Positions 18,600 to 30,179 are shown, counted from the first letter of the stretch. The stretch is DNA of 59,931 bases from Coemansia sp. RSA 922 (GCA_027577415.1 JANBQS010000022.1:1-59931); one strand, 5' to 3'. Notes: generated from the sequence alone by a model not told the origin. A program made the numbers and translations.

Positions 18600-19652
18600 T
18601 TAGACAGCAGCAGGCTTGGGAGAGGGAGTTCCAAGGTTGTACTGGCTGATAAGAGACAAGATGTTAGCCTCGTTCAGCTCAAAGATCGTGTTATTCGCCT
18701 TTGCCGCAATAGTCGCAAAGCTATAGTAGCCGAACAGACGGTGGACACGCTCAGCTGGGTGGACATCGTCAAAGAAGTACATGGTGCTCGGGCTGCTGCA
18801 CATACCAGTAGACGTTTCCTTGCCCATAGCCGAGGCAATAAGGGTCTCGAGCGAGTAGTTGGTAGATCCAGCTCCCAGACAAGGGGTCTTCACGTCAGTC
18901 AATCCGAGTGCAGCAATGATAGCAGGCGACTTGATGGTAAGCTCAACAAACGAGCCCAGGTCACTAATCATGAACGAGCTGACACCCGATGCCTTGGCAG
19001 CCCAGGCGCTAGCCTGCGAAGCAATCTTTTGGTTATACTGGGTCACAACCTTAGTGGTCATATCGACAATACCCTCGGCATTAGCCATGGGCGAATGCTG
19101 GATAGCGGCCAAGTTAGTCAGTACAATGTTCTTGAATCCGATCTTGCGCAAATCTTCCAATTGCTCAACAACGGTGTTCGCGAGTCTGTCGACAAAGTGA
19201 GTTATAGTCAGATTGCCGCTCTTGATAGCAGCCTTGTCGGCAAAGAAATCGTTGGCACCGACCTCGAGAATAGCAATGTCCTTGCTACGCGTACCGTCAA
19301 AGTAATACAGTGGGTGGGTGAATCCGAAGAAGTCGATCTGGTTCTCGGTACTAGGGATGTTAATGTTTAGGACATCAATGAGCGTAGAGTGGTCGTTGTC
19401 CGAGGTACTGCCACCGATAGCCCTGTTGTAGAGGTTAAATTTGAGGAGCTTGGCCAAATACTCGTTCCACACGGGTCCAGACGAGAAGCGACCGTTCCAG
19501 TGATTGTCCGAGGGGACTAGGCCAAGAGTCAGAGTCTCGAGAGTACCAATGTCAGACAAACTATCGCCAAAGATGTGGAGCGTGGGATCAGCGGCATGAG
19601 CGATGGCGGCCGCAATAGATAGAACGGCGAACAAGGACAGAGTGAACTTCAT
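18600..19652 (-). CDS. Secreted GDSL/SGNH esterase-lipase, copy 2
   Basis: A 350-residue protein with a clear signal peptide (MKFTLSLFAVLSIAAAIAHA). Block I is TLHIFGDSLSDIG with S31, then FSSGPVWNEYLAKLL; block II is RAIGGSTSDND; block III is VGANDFF; block V is DDVHPAERVH. All four SGNH blocks are intact, so it is probably an active secreted esterase or phospholipase. It is a paralogue of the protein at 14025-15089; both share the FSSGPVWNEY segment and the RVHRLFGY block near the end. The two face each other across the AAA-ATPase-like gene. The ORF begins at the first ATG after an A-rich leader (TTTACTCCAAAA). The substrate cannot be deduced. Confidence 0.88.
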   Translation of the reverse strand: MKFTLSLFAVLSIAAAIAHAADPTLHIFGDSLSDIGTLETLTLGLVPSDNHWNGRFSSGPVWNEYLAKLLKFNLYNRAIGGSTSDNDHSTLIDVLNINIPSTENQIDFFGFTHPLYYFDGTRSKDIAILEVGANDFFADKAAIKSGNLTITHFVDRLANTVVEQLEDLRKIGFKNIVLTNLAAIQHSPMANAEGIVDMTTKVVTQYNQKIASQASAWAAKASGVSSFMISDLGSFVELTIKSPAIIAALGLTDVKTPCLGAGSTNYSLETLIASAMGKETSTGMCSSPSTMYFFDDVHPAERVHRLFGYYSFATIAAKANNTIFELNEANILSLISQYNLGTPSPKPAAV

Positions 19653-20555
19653 TTTTGGAGTAAAAAGAAGGGAGATGAGCTTATTAAATGGGTGGATTAG
19701 ATAGCTAGCAAAAAAAGTTTAAGAGGAGGTTGGGAACTGGTGTGTGGGTGGTGGTAATGGACGAGGATGCCGGCTAACTATTTATTCAAACCGAGCTTTG
19801 TGTGTCTTTCTAACGACTCCCAGTGGTCAAAGAGCAGAAAGACTGCTCTTTCGCTTAAAGGGTACCCGGGTGGAGCGCAATCTTTGGAACAGTTTCCCCT
19901 ACAACATCTTGCCTCGTTAAAGCCCATCCACATGTTCATCCGTAGCTCAAAAAAAATCTGGTTCATCGCATTGGATCGCCTTCCAAAAGCGTTATTAGTA
20001 TCCATTTACAAAGGAATCCTTTGAAAAAGCAAGTTGCATAATTTGCACATCTTTCTAGTAAATACCCAAAGAATGTTCCAAAGCTAGACATGGTCTTGCA
20101 GCCAGCGTCGATCTGATGGACGAACTGAGCTCAAGCCTCACGGTTATTTCCAAAAGGTCGTGGATAATCCCTAGCACCAGTTCCCAGGACAGACCAAAAA
20201 TCATGAGTGGTGATAGGGACACGGAGATCCCGACTAGTTTTCGGAAGAAAAAAACAAACATGCAGCGTAATTCAATCACGCGGACCAAAAAAAAAAAATT
20301 GAAAGCTCCAAAAAGTGCAAAGAGTATGTGCTAATTGTAGATAGTGTGACCCATCTATTGTCGATTCAGGTTATGTCAAAAGACAATTGCTGCACCAGAG
20401 CGTGCTAGTGCAGAAGCAATCTTGCCTTAGGCAAGTTTACTACATACTTTGCACATGTAGGCGCAGAGCGTTGTGAAAAAGACCGGTTTTTATAGTAAAT
20501 AAGCAATAAAATATAGACAATCCAGAGATGTTTAGAACCGAAATGCACGCGTGGC
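19653..20555. other. Intergenic region between esterase copy 2 and HSP78
   Basis: This is the 5' side of the esterase gene and the 3' side of HSP78. It has AT-rich and mixed DNA with no supported gene. At 20421-20435 there is a short hairpin-forming repeat (CTTGCC-TTA-GGCAAG), and an A-run lies near 20286. A peptide-like stretch near 20113-20180 (MDELSSSLTVISKR) weakly resembles one near 32115 and may be a gene remnant. Confidence 0.4.
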
Positions 20556-23027
20556 TTAACAGCCAGTGCGGCTGTCGTCAGGCAAGTCCTTAAAGTCAGC
20601 GTCAACAGCACCGCCGTCGTCATGAGACTCGTGGTGACCAGAAGCAGCATCGACGCTCGGCTCGTGGTTTTGGACAATATCGAGCTCGCGAGTTGGGCCC
20701 TCCCCCTTGATACCAACATTAACCGTGTCCGCGTTTCTAATAGTGCCGTCAATGAGGCAGCGTGCCAGCGGATTGAGCAGGCGCTTGTGAATAACGCGGT
20801 TCAGCGGGCGAGCACCGTACACCGGGTCATATCCACGCTCAGCGAGCCAGTCCTTGGCATCCTCCGAAACCTCAAGTTTAATACGGCGGTCATCCAAGTG
20901 AGTTTGGACTTCAGCCAGCCTCACATCAACGATCTGGCGGATAGCTTGGCGCGTCAGCCTATTGAAGACAATCAGGTCGTCAATGCGGTTGGCAAACTCG
21001 GGACTGAAATGACGAGCAACCATGTTTTTGATCTGTAGCTGGATCGCGGGACTCACACCGCTATCGCTAGATTCGGCAGCTGGGTCGGCAGCAAGCAAGT
21101 CAGAGCCCAGGTTGCTAGTACACACGATAATGGTCTGGCGGAAGTCAATCTTACGGCCCTGCGAGTCCGTCAAATGGCCCTCATCGAGGACCTGCAACAG
21201 CAAGTTGGCGACATCGCGGTGAGCCTTTTCAATCTCGTCAAACAAGACAACCGAGTAAGGTTTGCGCAGCACGGCTTCAGTCAATTCGCCACCCTTTTCA
21301 GAGCCGATATAGCCAGGCGGAGCGCCAATAAGGCGCGAAGTCGAAAAGCGCTCCATGTACTCGCTCATATCGATGCGCACGATAGCCGACTCGGTGTCAA
21401 ATAAGAACTCGGCCAGAGCCTTACACAGCTCGGTCTTTCCGGTACCAGTGCCGCCAGCAAAGATAAACGAGGCAATGGGGCGGTGGTCGCTCTGCAAGCC
21501 CGAGCGGCTGAGACGGACAGCCTCAGAAACGGCAGCAATGGCCTCATCTTGGCCAATGACTCGCTTGCGCAGGGCGTCTTCCATATGCAAGAGCTTTGCC
21601 TTTTCGCTCTGCTGCAGCGAGGAGACGGGTATTCCAGTGGCGCGCGACACGGTCTGGGCGATTGACTCTGAGGTAACGCGGTCGCTGAGCAAGGAGCCCT
21701 GCTTGGCGCGCTCCTTGTTAAGCGCGAGCTCTTGCTGCAGCTTGGGGATTACGCCGTACTGGAGCTCAGACGCCCTACTAAAGTTGCCCGAGCGCTGTGC
21801 GTGCTCGAGCTCGTTCTGCACAACGTCCAGGCGCTTGCGGATATCCTTGATGCGCTCCAGCTCTTTCCGCTCCTCGTCCCACTGCCCAGTCAGTTGCTTG
21901 GACTCGCGGCGCTTATCGTCAAGCAATTGCTCGAGGCTGGTCCGACGTTCCATGCTGACGTCATCTTGCTCTTTCTTCAAGCTCTCGAGTTCGATCTGGA
22001 TAGTCATGATCTGGCGGTCCAGCTGTTCAATGGGCTCGGGCTTGCTCTCTTGCTGAGTGCGCAGCATGCTGCAGGCTTCGTCGACCAAGTCAATGGCAGA
22101 GTCGGGCAAGTGGCGAGTAGTAATATAGCGATGGGCCAAAGTCGCAGCGCTGACTAGGGCGCTATCAGCGATCTGCACGCCGTGGAAGACCTCATATTTG
22201 GGTTTCAGGCCTCGCAAGATGGAGATCGTGTCGGGCACAGTCGGCTCACTGACGAGTACAGGCTGGAAGCGTCGTGCCAGCGCAGCATCCTTCTCAATGT
22301 ACTTTCGGTACTCATCCAGCGTAGTGGCGCCTAGGCAATGCAGGGTGCCTCGAGCAAGAGCGGGCTTGAGCAAGTTGGCACCATCCATGCCGCCCTCCGT
22401 CTTGCCCAGGCCCAGGAGCATATGTAGCTCGTCGATAAAGACAATGACATCGGGTGAGTCCTCAATGTCCTTGAGCAGGGCCTTGAGACGCTCCTCGAAC
22501 TCGCCGCGGTACTTTGTGCCGGCGATCAGCGCGCCTAGGTCCAAGGCAATGAGGCGCTTTTCTTTCATGCTTTCGGGTACTTCGCCCTTGACAATGCGCT
22601 GGGCTAGACCCTCTGCTATGGCGGTCTTGCCTGCGCCAGCAACGCCAGTGAGTACGGGCGAGTTTTTAGTGCGTCGCGAGAGGATTTGGATCGTGCGTCG
22701 GATAATGTCGTCACGACCAATTACTGGATCGAGCTTGCCCTTGTGAGCCAACTCAGTCATGTCGACTCCGTATTGCTTTAGGGCTTCGCCGGGCTCTGGT
22801 GCTGCGGGTTCTTGGGCCATACGGAACCCCTTTGGGCCCATGGCAAAGCTGCGGCGCTGCAAAGCCAAAGTCGTCGACTGGAGCTGACTAGGAATAGCGG
22901 TGGTGGCAATGTGCACAGCCCTTAGGCGATGCGCCATAGCTAAAAGCAGCGGCAGTTTGGCGGCCACCATGGTGGCGGTGGCAACGCGTGGTGTCACTTT
23001 TGCAGAGACGCGGCGAGCGGCCAACAT
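20556..23027 (-). CDS. HSP78: Mitochondrial Hsp100 disaggregase HSP78 (ClpB family)
   Basis: An 823-residue protein. The first 60 residues are Arg/Ala-rich with no acidic residues ([16 protein letters not shown]), a mitochondrial presequence. It lacks the ClpB N-domain, as HSP78 orthologues do. The first AAA module has Walker A GVAGAGKT (about residues 128-135) and Walker [11 protein letters not shown] coiled-coil middle domain follows (Lys/Glu/Arg-rich, around residues 340-470). The second AAA module has [20 protein letters not shown] and the ClpB C-terminal domain ([14 protein letters not shown]). With mitochondrial Hsp70 it resolubilises aggregated matrix proteins. The C-terminal 45-residue tail after the D2 domain is acidic and His-rich, which is unusual. 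The upstream in-frame codon at 23060 is GTG, so I chose the ATG at 23027. A heat-shock element lies about 130 bp upstream. Confidence 0.95.
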   Translation of the reverse strand: MLAARRVSAKVTPRVATATMVAAKLPLLLAMAHRLRAVHIATTAIPSQLQSTTLALQRRSFAMGPKGFRMAQEPAAPEPGEALKQYGVDMTELAHKGKLDPVIGRDDIIRRTIQILSRRTKNSPVLTGVAGAGKTAIAEGLAQRIVKGEVPESMKEKRLIALDLGALIAGTKYRGEFEERLKALLKDIEDSPDVIVFIDELHMLLGLGKTEGGMDGANLLKPALARGTLHCLGATTLDEYRKYIEKDAALARRFQPVLVSEPTVPDTISILRGLKPKYEVFHGVQIADSALVSAATLAHRYITTRHLPDSAIDLVDEACSMLRTQQESKPEPIEQLDRQIMTIQIELESLKKEQDDVSMERRTSLEQLLDDKRRESKQLTGQWDEERKELERIKDIRKRLDVVQNELEHAQRSGNFSRASELQYGVIPKLQQELALNKERAKQGSLLSDRVTSESIAQTVSRATGIPVSSLQQSEKAKLLHMEDALRKRVIGQDEAIAAVSEAVRLSRSGLQSDHRPIASFIFAGGTGTGKTELCKALAEFLFDTESAIVRIDMSEYMERFSTSRLIGAPPGYIGSEKGGELTEAVLRKPYSVVLFDEIEKAHRDVANLLLQVLDEGHLTDSQGRKIDFRQTIIVCTSNLGSDLLAADPAAESSDSGVSPAIQLQIKNMVARHFSPEFANRIDDLIVFNRLTRQAIRQIVDVRLAEVQTHLDDRRIKLEVSEDAKDWLAERGYDPVYGARPLNRVIHKRLLNPLARCLIDGTIRNADTVNVGIKGEGPTRELDIVQNHEPSVDAASGHHESHDDGGAVDADFKDLPDDSRTGC

Positions 23028-23157
23028 TGTATTTTGTTCGCAGAGTAAAAGGGTATTCACTGTTATGGATGGATAATCAAATAGAGAAGCGAAGAAGAAG
23101 AAGAAAAAAGAAGAAGATATCTCCGAGGTTTTTGTTCAGTTTATCTTCACGTTTTTC

Positions 23158-23170
23158 GAAGCTTCTGGAC
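23158..23170. promoter_or_regulatory. Heat-shock element in the HSP78/USP7 divergent promoter
   Basis: GAAgcTTCtgGAC fits the nGAAnnTTCnnGAAn heat-shock-factor consensus with one mismatch in the third unit. It sits about 130 bp upstream of the HSP78 ATG, in the region shared with the divergent USP7-like gene. Heat-inducible HSP78 expression is expected of the family. Confidence 0.55.
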
Positions 23171-23463
23171 TATGGCCAGGCGGTGACGTTGTCCAAAAGC
23201 ACCACTGCACGTGATGGCCAAACCCAAGCAGCAGCTCTCCCCCAGTCAAGCGAGCCGGGTTGCGTAGACGCAGCTCACCTTCACGCCTTTCTGCTTCACT
23301 GCTGTTTTATTTCACACTTTTCTTTTTTCTCTTATTTTTCTCCCTCTTTCGGCCAGGAGATTCTTTTGTTCTCTCTTCTAACCACGGTTGGTCTTATCTC
23401 CATTCTCTCAATTAGGCCCAAATTTTTCATTACTTTCTATAGCTGGTTCATCCTACTTAGCAT

Positions 23464-26400
23464 ATGGATTACAATTCAGAGGCCGAATTGGAGGCCCTGA
23501 GCCACGTGGCGCGGGATGCCTCGGCGCCTCGTGAAGATTCAGCTATTACGCCTGCTGCTTCACCCTCGCCCAGCGCTATGGACGATGGGCATCCTGGAGA
23601 CGTCGTCCCAACGAAGCCAAGCAGCAATTTGTCTACACTCAGAGGTAAGTGATTTGTAAATTATATTGGCTGTATGCTGTTTTCATTGATTGTCTTCTGG
23701 CCATTGGAGTATTCAGGAAACCCTTTCTTCTCCAAATTACAAGAGGCACGTTACAATCTGCAAATGGCACAGCGTATTTATGCGGTGCAAGAGCTTGTTT
23801 GTATTCCTTCCTGCTGACTTGTCACCCTAAACCCGCAGCTAAATACCTCCGCTACTGGCCCTTTTTTCTTATGTATAACGCTTAGAAGAGGAGTTTATGG
23901 CGGCAAACACGGTTCTGTCTCCAAAGCTCGAGGAGGAGGGACATGGCTATTTCCACTGGGAGATTGACAACTGGATGGCCCTTCCGGAGCGCGCAGTCAG
24001 CCAGATGTTCACAGTGGCTGGGCATGACTGGGACATTCTTTTGTTCCCTCGTGGCAACCAGGCTTCGGAGACAGTGTCGCTCTACATTGAGTGCAAGCCC
24101 AAAGAAGTCAAGGACGACAAGGAGGCCGGCAGTGGCGGTCCCGATGAGTGGCACTCGTGCGCGCTGTTCACTTTGGCAGTGTCGAACGTGGATGATCCGG
24201 AAGTGTTCAAGGTCAACTCGGCAAGTCATAGGTTTACGGCCGAGGAAACTGACTGGGGATTCACACGGTTCTCGGATATTCGGCACTTGCTTACGCCTGC
24301 GGATGAAGACACGCCAGCGCTTATTGCGAACCGGCGCGTGCGCATCAGTGCCTATGTGCGAGTGGTCAAGGACCCACTGGGCGTGCTGTGGCACAACTTC
24401 CACAACTACAACTCGCGCAAGCACACGGGATACGTGGGACTGAGGAACCAGGGCGCGACGTGCTACATGAACTCGCTGCTGCAGTCCTTGTACTTCACTA
24501 ACGAGTTCCGCAACGCCGTGTATCAGATCCCCACCGAGGCTGATGACCCGAAAAAGTCCGTGGCCTTGGCGCTGCAGCGCGTGTTCCACAGCCTGCAGGT
24601 GAGCAACGATGCAGTAGATACGACCGAGCTGACAAAGTCGTTTGGGTGGGACTCGCTCGAGTCGTTTATGCAGCATGACGTGCAAGAGTTTAACCGCGTG
24701 CTGCAAGACAATCTCGAGACCAAGATGAAGGGCACGGTGGTAGACGGAGCCGTGGCTAAGCTGTTTGAGGGCAAGATGAAGAGCTACATTCGCTGCGTCA
24801 ACGTCGACTACGAGTCGTCGCGTGTCGAGAACTACTACGACATCTCGCTCAACGTCAAGGGCTGCAATACGCTGCGCGACTCGTTTGCCAACTACTGCGA
24901 AGTCGAGACACTTAATGGCGAGAACAAGTACCAGGCCGAAGGGTTTGGCTTGCAGGATGCCAAGAAAGGCGTGATTTTCGAGTCGTTCCCTCCTGTTTTG
25001 CAGCTGCAGCTCAAGCGCTTCGAGTACGACTTTAGGCGCGATGCCATGGTCAAAATCAACGACCGCCACGAGTTCCCGCCGACCATCGACCTGGGCGAGT
25101 TTCTCTCGGATGACGCCGATCGCTCCCAGTCGTGGAACTACGTCTTACATGGCGTACTTGTGCACAGCGGAGACTTGCACGGCGGCCACTACTTTGGACT
25201 GTTGCGGCCCAACCTCGAGGAAAAGTGGTACCGCTTCGACGATGACCGTGTGGTGCCCATATGTGCCAGCGAGGTGTTTGAGGAGTTTTATGGTGGCGAC
25301 TTTGGCCCGCCTCAGCCGCACCAGCACCAGCCCTTGGGCACGACTGCGCGCGATCGCCCCCGTCCTGCCAGCAAGCGCTTTACAAATGCCTACATGTTGG
25401 TGTACATCCGCGAGGCTCTGCGCGACTCGGTACTGTGCCCGGGCGATGCGCCAATACCCCAGCATCTGCTGCAGCGGATCCAGGACGAGAAGGACGAAGT
25501 GGCGCGCAAGCAGCGCGAGAAGTTGGAGCTGGCCAGCACGCTAATCGTCAAAGTTGTTGGCGACGATAATTTTGAGCAGCACCAGGGCTTTGACCTGTGC
25601 TACTTTGACCAGCGCCAGCCTGCGAGCAACGCCCTGTTCTGCGAGCGCATGCCGCGTGCCATGACGCTGGCCAAATTCAAGGCGACCTACGCTGATTACA
25701 TTGGACGCTCTGTTGACGACTTTAGGCTGTGGTCGATGGTGGGTCGGGTGAACAAAACCATTCGCTGCGATGCGCCACTGGTGGCAGAGTCGCTGTCGAT
25801 GACGCTGATGCAGCTCAAGGAGAACAAGTCGGGCAAGTGGCCTGAGCTGCGCCTGTACTGCGAGATGCGTAGCGACGATGTGCCTGATGATTTTGACGCA
25901 AAGATACCGTCGGAGCTCAGCCTTGTCCATATGCGGTTCTACGACCCTAGTCGCCAGCAGGTGACCGGCGTAGGACACACCTATGTCCATGCTAACCAGA
26001 CAGTGCGCGATCTGATGCCTCGCCTGAGGGAAGCTGCCGTGCTGAGTCCCGATACTCCTATTACGGTGTTCGAAGAGGTCAAGCCCTTATTGATCGACCT
26101 TATGGATCCCAGCTCGACATTCCGCAAGGCCGAGATTGCCACTGGCGACATTATCTGTTTCCAAGTGTCGCTTGAAGCCGAGCAGCAGGGGAACTATCGT
26201 CTGCCTACCGTGGCAGATTACTTTGACGATATGCATCACCGCGTCTGTGTGCGCTTTGTGCCTGTGCCTGCACGCAGCGATGTGGACAATTTTTCTAATG
26301 GTAATGGCGACGATGCTGCAGATGACGGTACAGCTGGCACCGAGACGTTGTCGCCAGTGTTGCATGTCAGCAGCAAGAGCCTCTACGACGACGTGTCGTA

Positions 26401-27604
26401 TTGGCTGGCTGAGCAGCTGGGTATGCGCGATCCGCTGAAGCTGCGATTCTACAATGTGGCTCCAACGGGTCAACAGCGGTCGGCTGTCCGTCGCACGCCG
26501 ACAACGACGTTGGGAGACATGCTGTCCAACTCGTTGTACTCTCAACCACCGTTCAATAGCCTTGGTGTGCCAGAGTATACGGTGATGTATGAGCGCTTGG
26601 AGGTTGATATTCTGCAGATCGAGAGCATGCGTGGTATCCGCGTCACCTACGTCGGCAAGAGTATGAAGGATGAGCTGCAGCTCGAGGTGCTTGTGCCCAA
26701 GGCTGGTCCGGCTCAGAAGCTCATTGAGGCTACGTACTCGAAGGTCGAGAATGCCTTGCGCTCTGTCACTCAGAGGAATGGCGATGGTGCTCCTCCAAAG
26801 GCCTTTAATCTGCGGCTTTATACCGTTGCTAGCCACCGTGTCGACCGTGTGCTAGATGGATCCGAGCGTATGTCTGAGCTCGGAAACCCTGGCGTGAGCG
26901 ATATTGTCGCTGAATATCAGAGCCCCGAAAGTAACTTGGACGTCATTCCTCCTGCGGCGGCAGCAGCAGCAGCAGCTCAGGAAGACGATGGGTCGCGGAT
27001 GGATACTGATGATGTTGTCGTGTTCGAGAAGAGTTGTACGGAGATCGAGGTGTTCCACTTTTACCGGGAGCTGAATCACGCACACAGTGTGCCGTTCTTG
27101 TTCAAGGTCTATCCGGGCGAATTGTGGCCTGCTACGTGGGCGCGTCTGGAGCGTAAGCTGGGCCTGGGCGAGAAGGAGTTGAAGAACCTTGGCGTTGTCT
27201 ATGGTGCCCAGGGCGTTCAAGAGCTGAGGCGCTGCCGCGTTATCCAGGATGGCGAGGGTGGTGCGTCGCCTGGGTCTGGACAGGGCACGCCCTCGGTCAC
27301 TCCGCCTCCGCCTCAGGCACAGCAGCCATCTGCGGAGGACGTCGAGGTTGATGATGGCACGCCGAGCGACCGCGAAATGACGACGGCTGTTGACAATAAC
27401 TCGACTTTGTGTCTGTGGGATGTCATCCAGCAGACTAGGGTAGAGGAGCAGCAGCGGCTAAGGATGATAGAAGATGATCCTAATGGCTTGGCGCAGATGC
27501 CTGCCATGGGCCCACCGGCTGGCTTCCTTGGACTTCATCATATCGATCGCTCGTCGCGTCACCGCGGAGCTCACCATGAGAGAGCCATTCGGATCCTCAA
27601 CTAA
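23464..27604 (+). CDS. UBP15: USP7/Ubp15-type deubiquitinase
   Basis: Two exons, 23464-23644 and 23886-27604 (241-bp intron, GTAAGT...TTAG), giving 1299 residues. After a disordered acidic head, a MATH/TRAF domain begins near residue 75 (GHGYFHWEIDNWMAL). The USP catalytic domain starts at YVGLRNQGATCYMNSLLQSL with C253; the His box is LHGGHYFGLL with H495, and D512 in RFDDDRV completes the triad. The spacing His to Asp (17) is the same as in human USP7. The C-terminal 600 residues carry the USP7 ubiquitin-like repeats. The enzyme removes ubiquitin from substrates; yeast Ubp15 acts on cell-cycle and peroxisomal import factors. A poly-Ala run lies near residue 1080 and the end is Pro/Gln-rich. 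Start: first ATG after the T/C-rich leader. Confidence 0.95.
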
Positions 27605-27847
27605 GAGCCATCATATCACTTTTTTTTTATTCCTTCAAATTTTTTTACCTATTGCTTTATAATCGACTCTGGGCTTTTTTTTTTTTAGCCCCAAATCTCC
27701 AGCTTACTAGTGATCAATTTGAGGACTAGGGGAGGGGAAATGAATGAAATGTCCGCCACTGATCCGCAGGAATCAGATTCTTTTGTCTTTGCTTTCACTT
27801 TTGATTACATACTTTTTTATCACTTGTGTGATCTCTGATACTTTATA

Positions 27848-28168
27848 ATGGCACAACATCCAGCGTACACGATGGCAGGACTCTGCGCAGTGGGTGGAGC
27901 AATTGGCTTTGCCAAGGGTCGGTCTGTTCCGTCTTTGGTAGCTGGAGCTAGTATAGGAGCTCTTTATTTCTATGCTGGACAACGGATCAAAAACAACGAG
28001 GACTATGGACACGAACTGGCACTCGCCGCATCCTCTTTGCTGTTGTTCGCTATGGGTCCAAAGGCTCTGAGGACTCGTGCTCCTGTCCCCATGACAATGT
28101 CGGTACTTGGAACTGGTGCTGCTGCTTATTATGCGAAGAAAACTTATGAGAGCCACTATGGCGTTTAG
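27848..28168 (+). CDS. TMEM14-family small membrane protein
   Basis: A 106-residue protein with four hydrophobic segments rich in Gly and Ala: TMAGLCAVGGAIGFAKG, PSLVAGASIGALYFYAG, LALAASSLLLFAMGPKA and a last one near VLGTGAAAYYAKKTYES. This is the Tmemb_14 (TMEM14) family, with the expected length. Animal TMEM14C sits in the mitochondrial inner membrane and helps protoporphyrinogen transport for haem synthesis; the fungal members are less studied. It starts 243 bp after the USP7 gene and has its own promoter. The protein has a short polar head (MAQHPAYT) and no cleavable presequence. Confidence 0.88.
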   Translation: MAQHPAYTMAGLCAVGGAIGFAKGRSVPSLVAGASIGALYFYAGQRIKNNEDYGHELALAASSLLLFAMGPKALRTRAPVPMTMSVLGTGAAAYYAKKTYESHYGV

Positions 28169-28379
28169 TTTCTATAGACTGGACTAATTTTTTTCTATTT
28201 GCTGCCTATTTTTTGAGGATGGTGAAGAATAAGAAGAAAAAATAGTTTGTTGGCAATTTTTGAGCGCGGGGAAGGGAAAATGGAGTGAGCAGTGGTGTTC
28301 TCTTCTTTTTTCGTCACACAAAGTAAAACATGCAAGCCGGGCAATGGGCCTCGTTTCAAAGCTCAAAGAAAAAGAAAAG

Positions 28380-28790
28380 GGTAGCTTGGCTTTTGGCACT
28401 TCCCTACGAATTCTGCTACATCAAGCTGCGAGAGATGTTCACAGTACGTCATTCAAGGCTCCTCCAAAGAAAAGCTACTCTAAAAATAGAGGATGGCAAT
28501 GAGGTCATTGCTTTGAAACAAAGGCAAATAGGACGCTGTTTTCTTGGCATGCGTAATTCGCAATAAAGCATGGAAAGCTGAGCAGTGTTTTCAAAGGCTG
28601 GGCAAAAGAAGCCTTGAATCAGAGGCAATTAGTGCACATGTCCAGAAAACATAGTGGTTTTCCATAGTTATGCCAAGTATGACATCACCCGACCACTCGC
28701 TGTTGACTGAAAAAGAAAAGTGTTCTTTTCCCCCACCTCTCTCCTGTCTCAACTGCCTTATTTAAGAGGCCCTCCCTCCGGAGGGGATGG
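28380..28790 (+). repeat. Upstream duplicated block, copy 1
   Basis: Non-coding DNA upstream of family B copy 1 that aligns with 30180-30565 upstream of copy 2. Shared stretches include AAGGCTCCTCcAAAGAA, then TTTTCTTGGCAtgcgtAATT-like text, CATGGAAAGC, TTTCAAAG and GGCAAAAGAA, and finally the promoter. Similarity is interrupted by indels. Confidence 0.6.
28756..28787 (+). promoter_or_regulatory. ATTTAAGA-type core promoter of family B copy 1
   Basis: CCTTATTTAAGAGG (28756-28769) lies 127 bp before the ATG. The text that follows, through GGATGGATGCTGGA, matches that of copy 2 (30521-30560). The same ATTTAAGA word precedes the two genes at 46803-48335. Confidence 0.55.
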
Positions 28791-28886
28791 ATGCTGGAAA
28801 AAAGCACAATTCTCCCATCCCCCTTTTATTTTTTTGCACCCTACACTTTAACTTGCTCCATCTGCACAATATTTAGTTTTCCAGCC

Positions 28887-29345
28887 ATGTCTGAAGGATA
28901 CAATGTAAAAGTTTACCATGTCTCAGGTGGGTATAAAAAACAAGTCAATTACGTAGGGTTGTTTAATGTTAATAGAGATTCCGATTATACCTTGTATGAA
29001 TTCGTAAATGATATAAAGGGCCCCGTCATGGAAGTTATGAATACTACTACTACTACTACTAATGTTTTTAACTATTATAGTCATTCGGAATCTAAAACTT
29101 GGGTCAGATATCTAGGAGATCTAAGCACTTGTACGAGTACTGTCAAAGATAGTGTCGTGTTGTTTGCAACCTCAACTCTAAAAGTCACTGTACAACCATT
29201 AGACGAGTTGCATGCATTTAAAGTAGATTATTTGGAAATGATGGAGAAATTTAGAGTGTATAGTTCTACTAAAGGAAATAAAACGTTTGAATTTACAAGA
29301 CTAAAGGTTGATATTGGCATTAAAGGAGTGAGATCTAGAGACTAG
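28887..29345 (+). CDS. Small protein of unknown family B, copy 1
   Basis: A 152-residue protein with no recognised domain. It is paralogous to the protein at 30613-31053. Both begin with a short head, a beta-rich VKVYHVSGGYKKQVNYVGLF (copy 2 has ITAFVVKSSDYHNKTITWLG), then NVFNYYSHSESKTWVRYLGD (FYGYSDEQMWIKGDIT). A six-Thr run encoded by (ACT)6 sits just before YYSHSES. ATG 28887 is chosen because it aligns with the ATG of copy 2; the upstream ATG at 28791 falls at the predicted transcription start. No signal peptide starts at this ATG, so it should be cytosolic. Function unknown. Confidence 0.65.
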   Translation: MSEGYNVKVYHVSGGYKKQVNYVGLFNVNRDSDYTLYEFVNDIKGPVMEVMNTTTTTTNVFNYYSHSESKTWVRYLGDLSTCTSTVKDSVVLFATSTLKVTVQPLDELHAFKVDYLEMMEKFRVYSSTKGNKTFEFTRLKVDIGIKGVRSRD

Positions 29346-29644
29346 CCTTTAATGATTGCATTAGAGTTCTAAATACTAATCCACATTAGCAGCTTCCAGA
29401 TGCTCTACAGGAAGACAACATAGATAATACACAGCTAGCACTGTCATCTGTCATAGCTTATTGGTGTTCAGAAATAAAATAAAAAATACAAGAGAAAGCG
29501 TAATTGAGTTGGTTTGGATATCCAGAGCAAATATTTTGAGTTAAATAAGGGCTAGCTTTAGACCACAGGTTGTCAGTAGTAGTAAGCCTGCTTGTAACAG
29601 TGACAACTGGCGCTTCTGTATTTGCATTAGCTATGGCAGTATCT
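29346..29644. other. 3' flank of family B copy 1
   Basis: AT-rich DNA with a poly(A)-signal-like AATAAAATAAAAAA near 29475. No gene seen. Confidence 0.5.
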
Positions 29645-30115
29645 TTAACATCCTATTCGCTGGTCGAAGAAATAAGTGTGTGTTGGGTGGCTGTGGGCAG
29701 CCACAAACTGGTCATAGAATGTAGAACCAGGCAGCAAAACGCACCAAACACACATATTGGACACATGGGTATTAGCCACAGCACTGGAAACAGTGGCTGG
29801 AGCAGATATGCGTCTAGTGAGCCAGCAGCAGGTGCCTGCTAAGCAGTGTCCGCAAACAAAGTAATAGGTGGATACAGCGAAAGACAACAGAGGCATTAAT
29901 AGGGTTCCCCACACAGAGCCTGCAAACAAGTTCCACACATCAGAGCGCATCAATGGCCATGCTACCAACAGGAATAAGTAAATAGATTCATTGTTTAGTT
30001 CACACGTTTCAATAATGTAGCTTCTTAAAGATGTTGAAAGAGAGTAGGAGGCCCACGGTAGGAAGTTTGGTGTGGGTGGAGACAATGGAGCGGACAGCAC
30101 TTTTCGTTTGCCCAA
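29645..30115 (-). pseudogene. Possible membrane-protein gene remnant
   Basis: A 156-codon open frame with two or three hydrophobic segments (SIYLFLLVAWPLMRSD, WGTLLMPLLSFAVSTYYFVC) and a Cys-rich tail. It has no ATG at its 5' end; the frame begins inside the block duplicated upstream of family B copy 2. It may be the surviving 3' part of a membrane-protein gene that was truncated by that duplication. The composition is credible, but I do not recognise it and it could be chance. Confidence 0.3.
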
Positions 30116-30179
30116 GTCATCAGAAATAGGTCATTGTAAGCTGGGCAAAGAATTCTTTTAGCGCTCAAAGAAAACAGCA

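Noticed and set aside
20113..20180. Peptide resemblance between MDELSSSLTVISKR here and a frame near 32115
   Set aside because: Too short and too weak by eye to call homology without a scored alignment.
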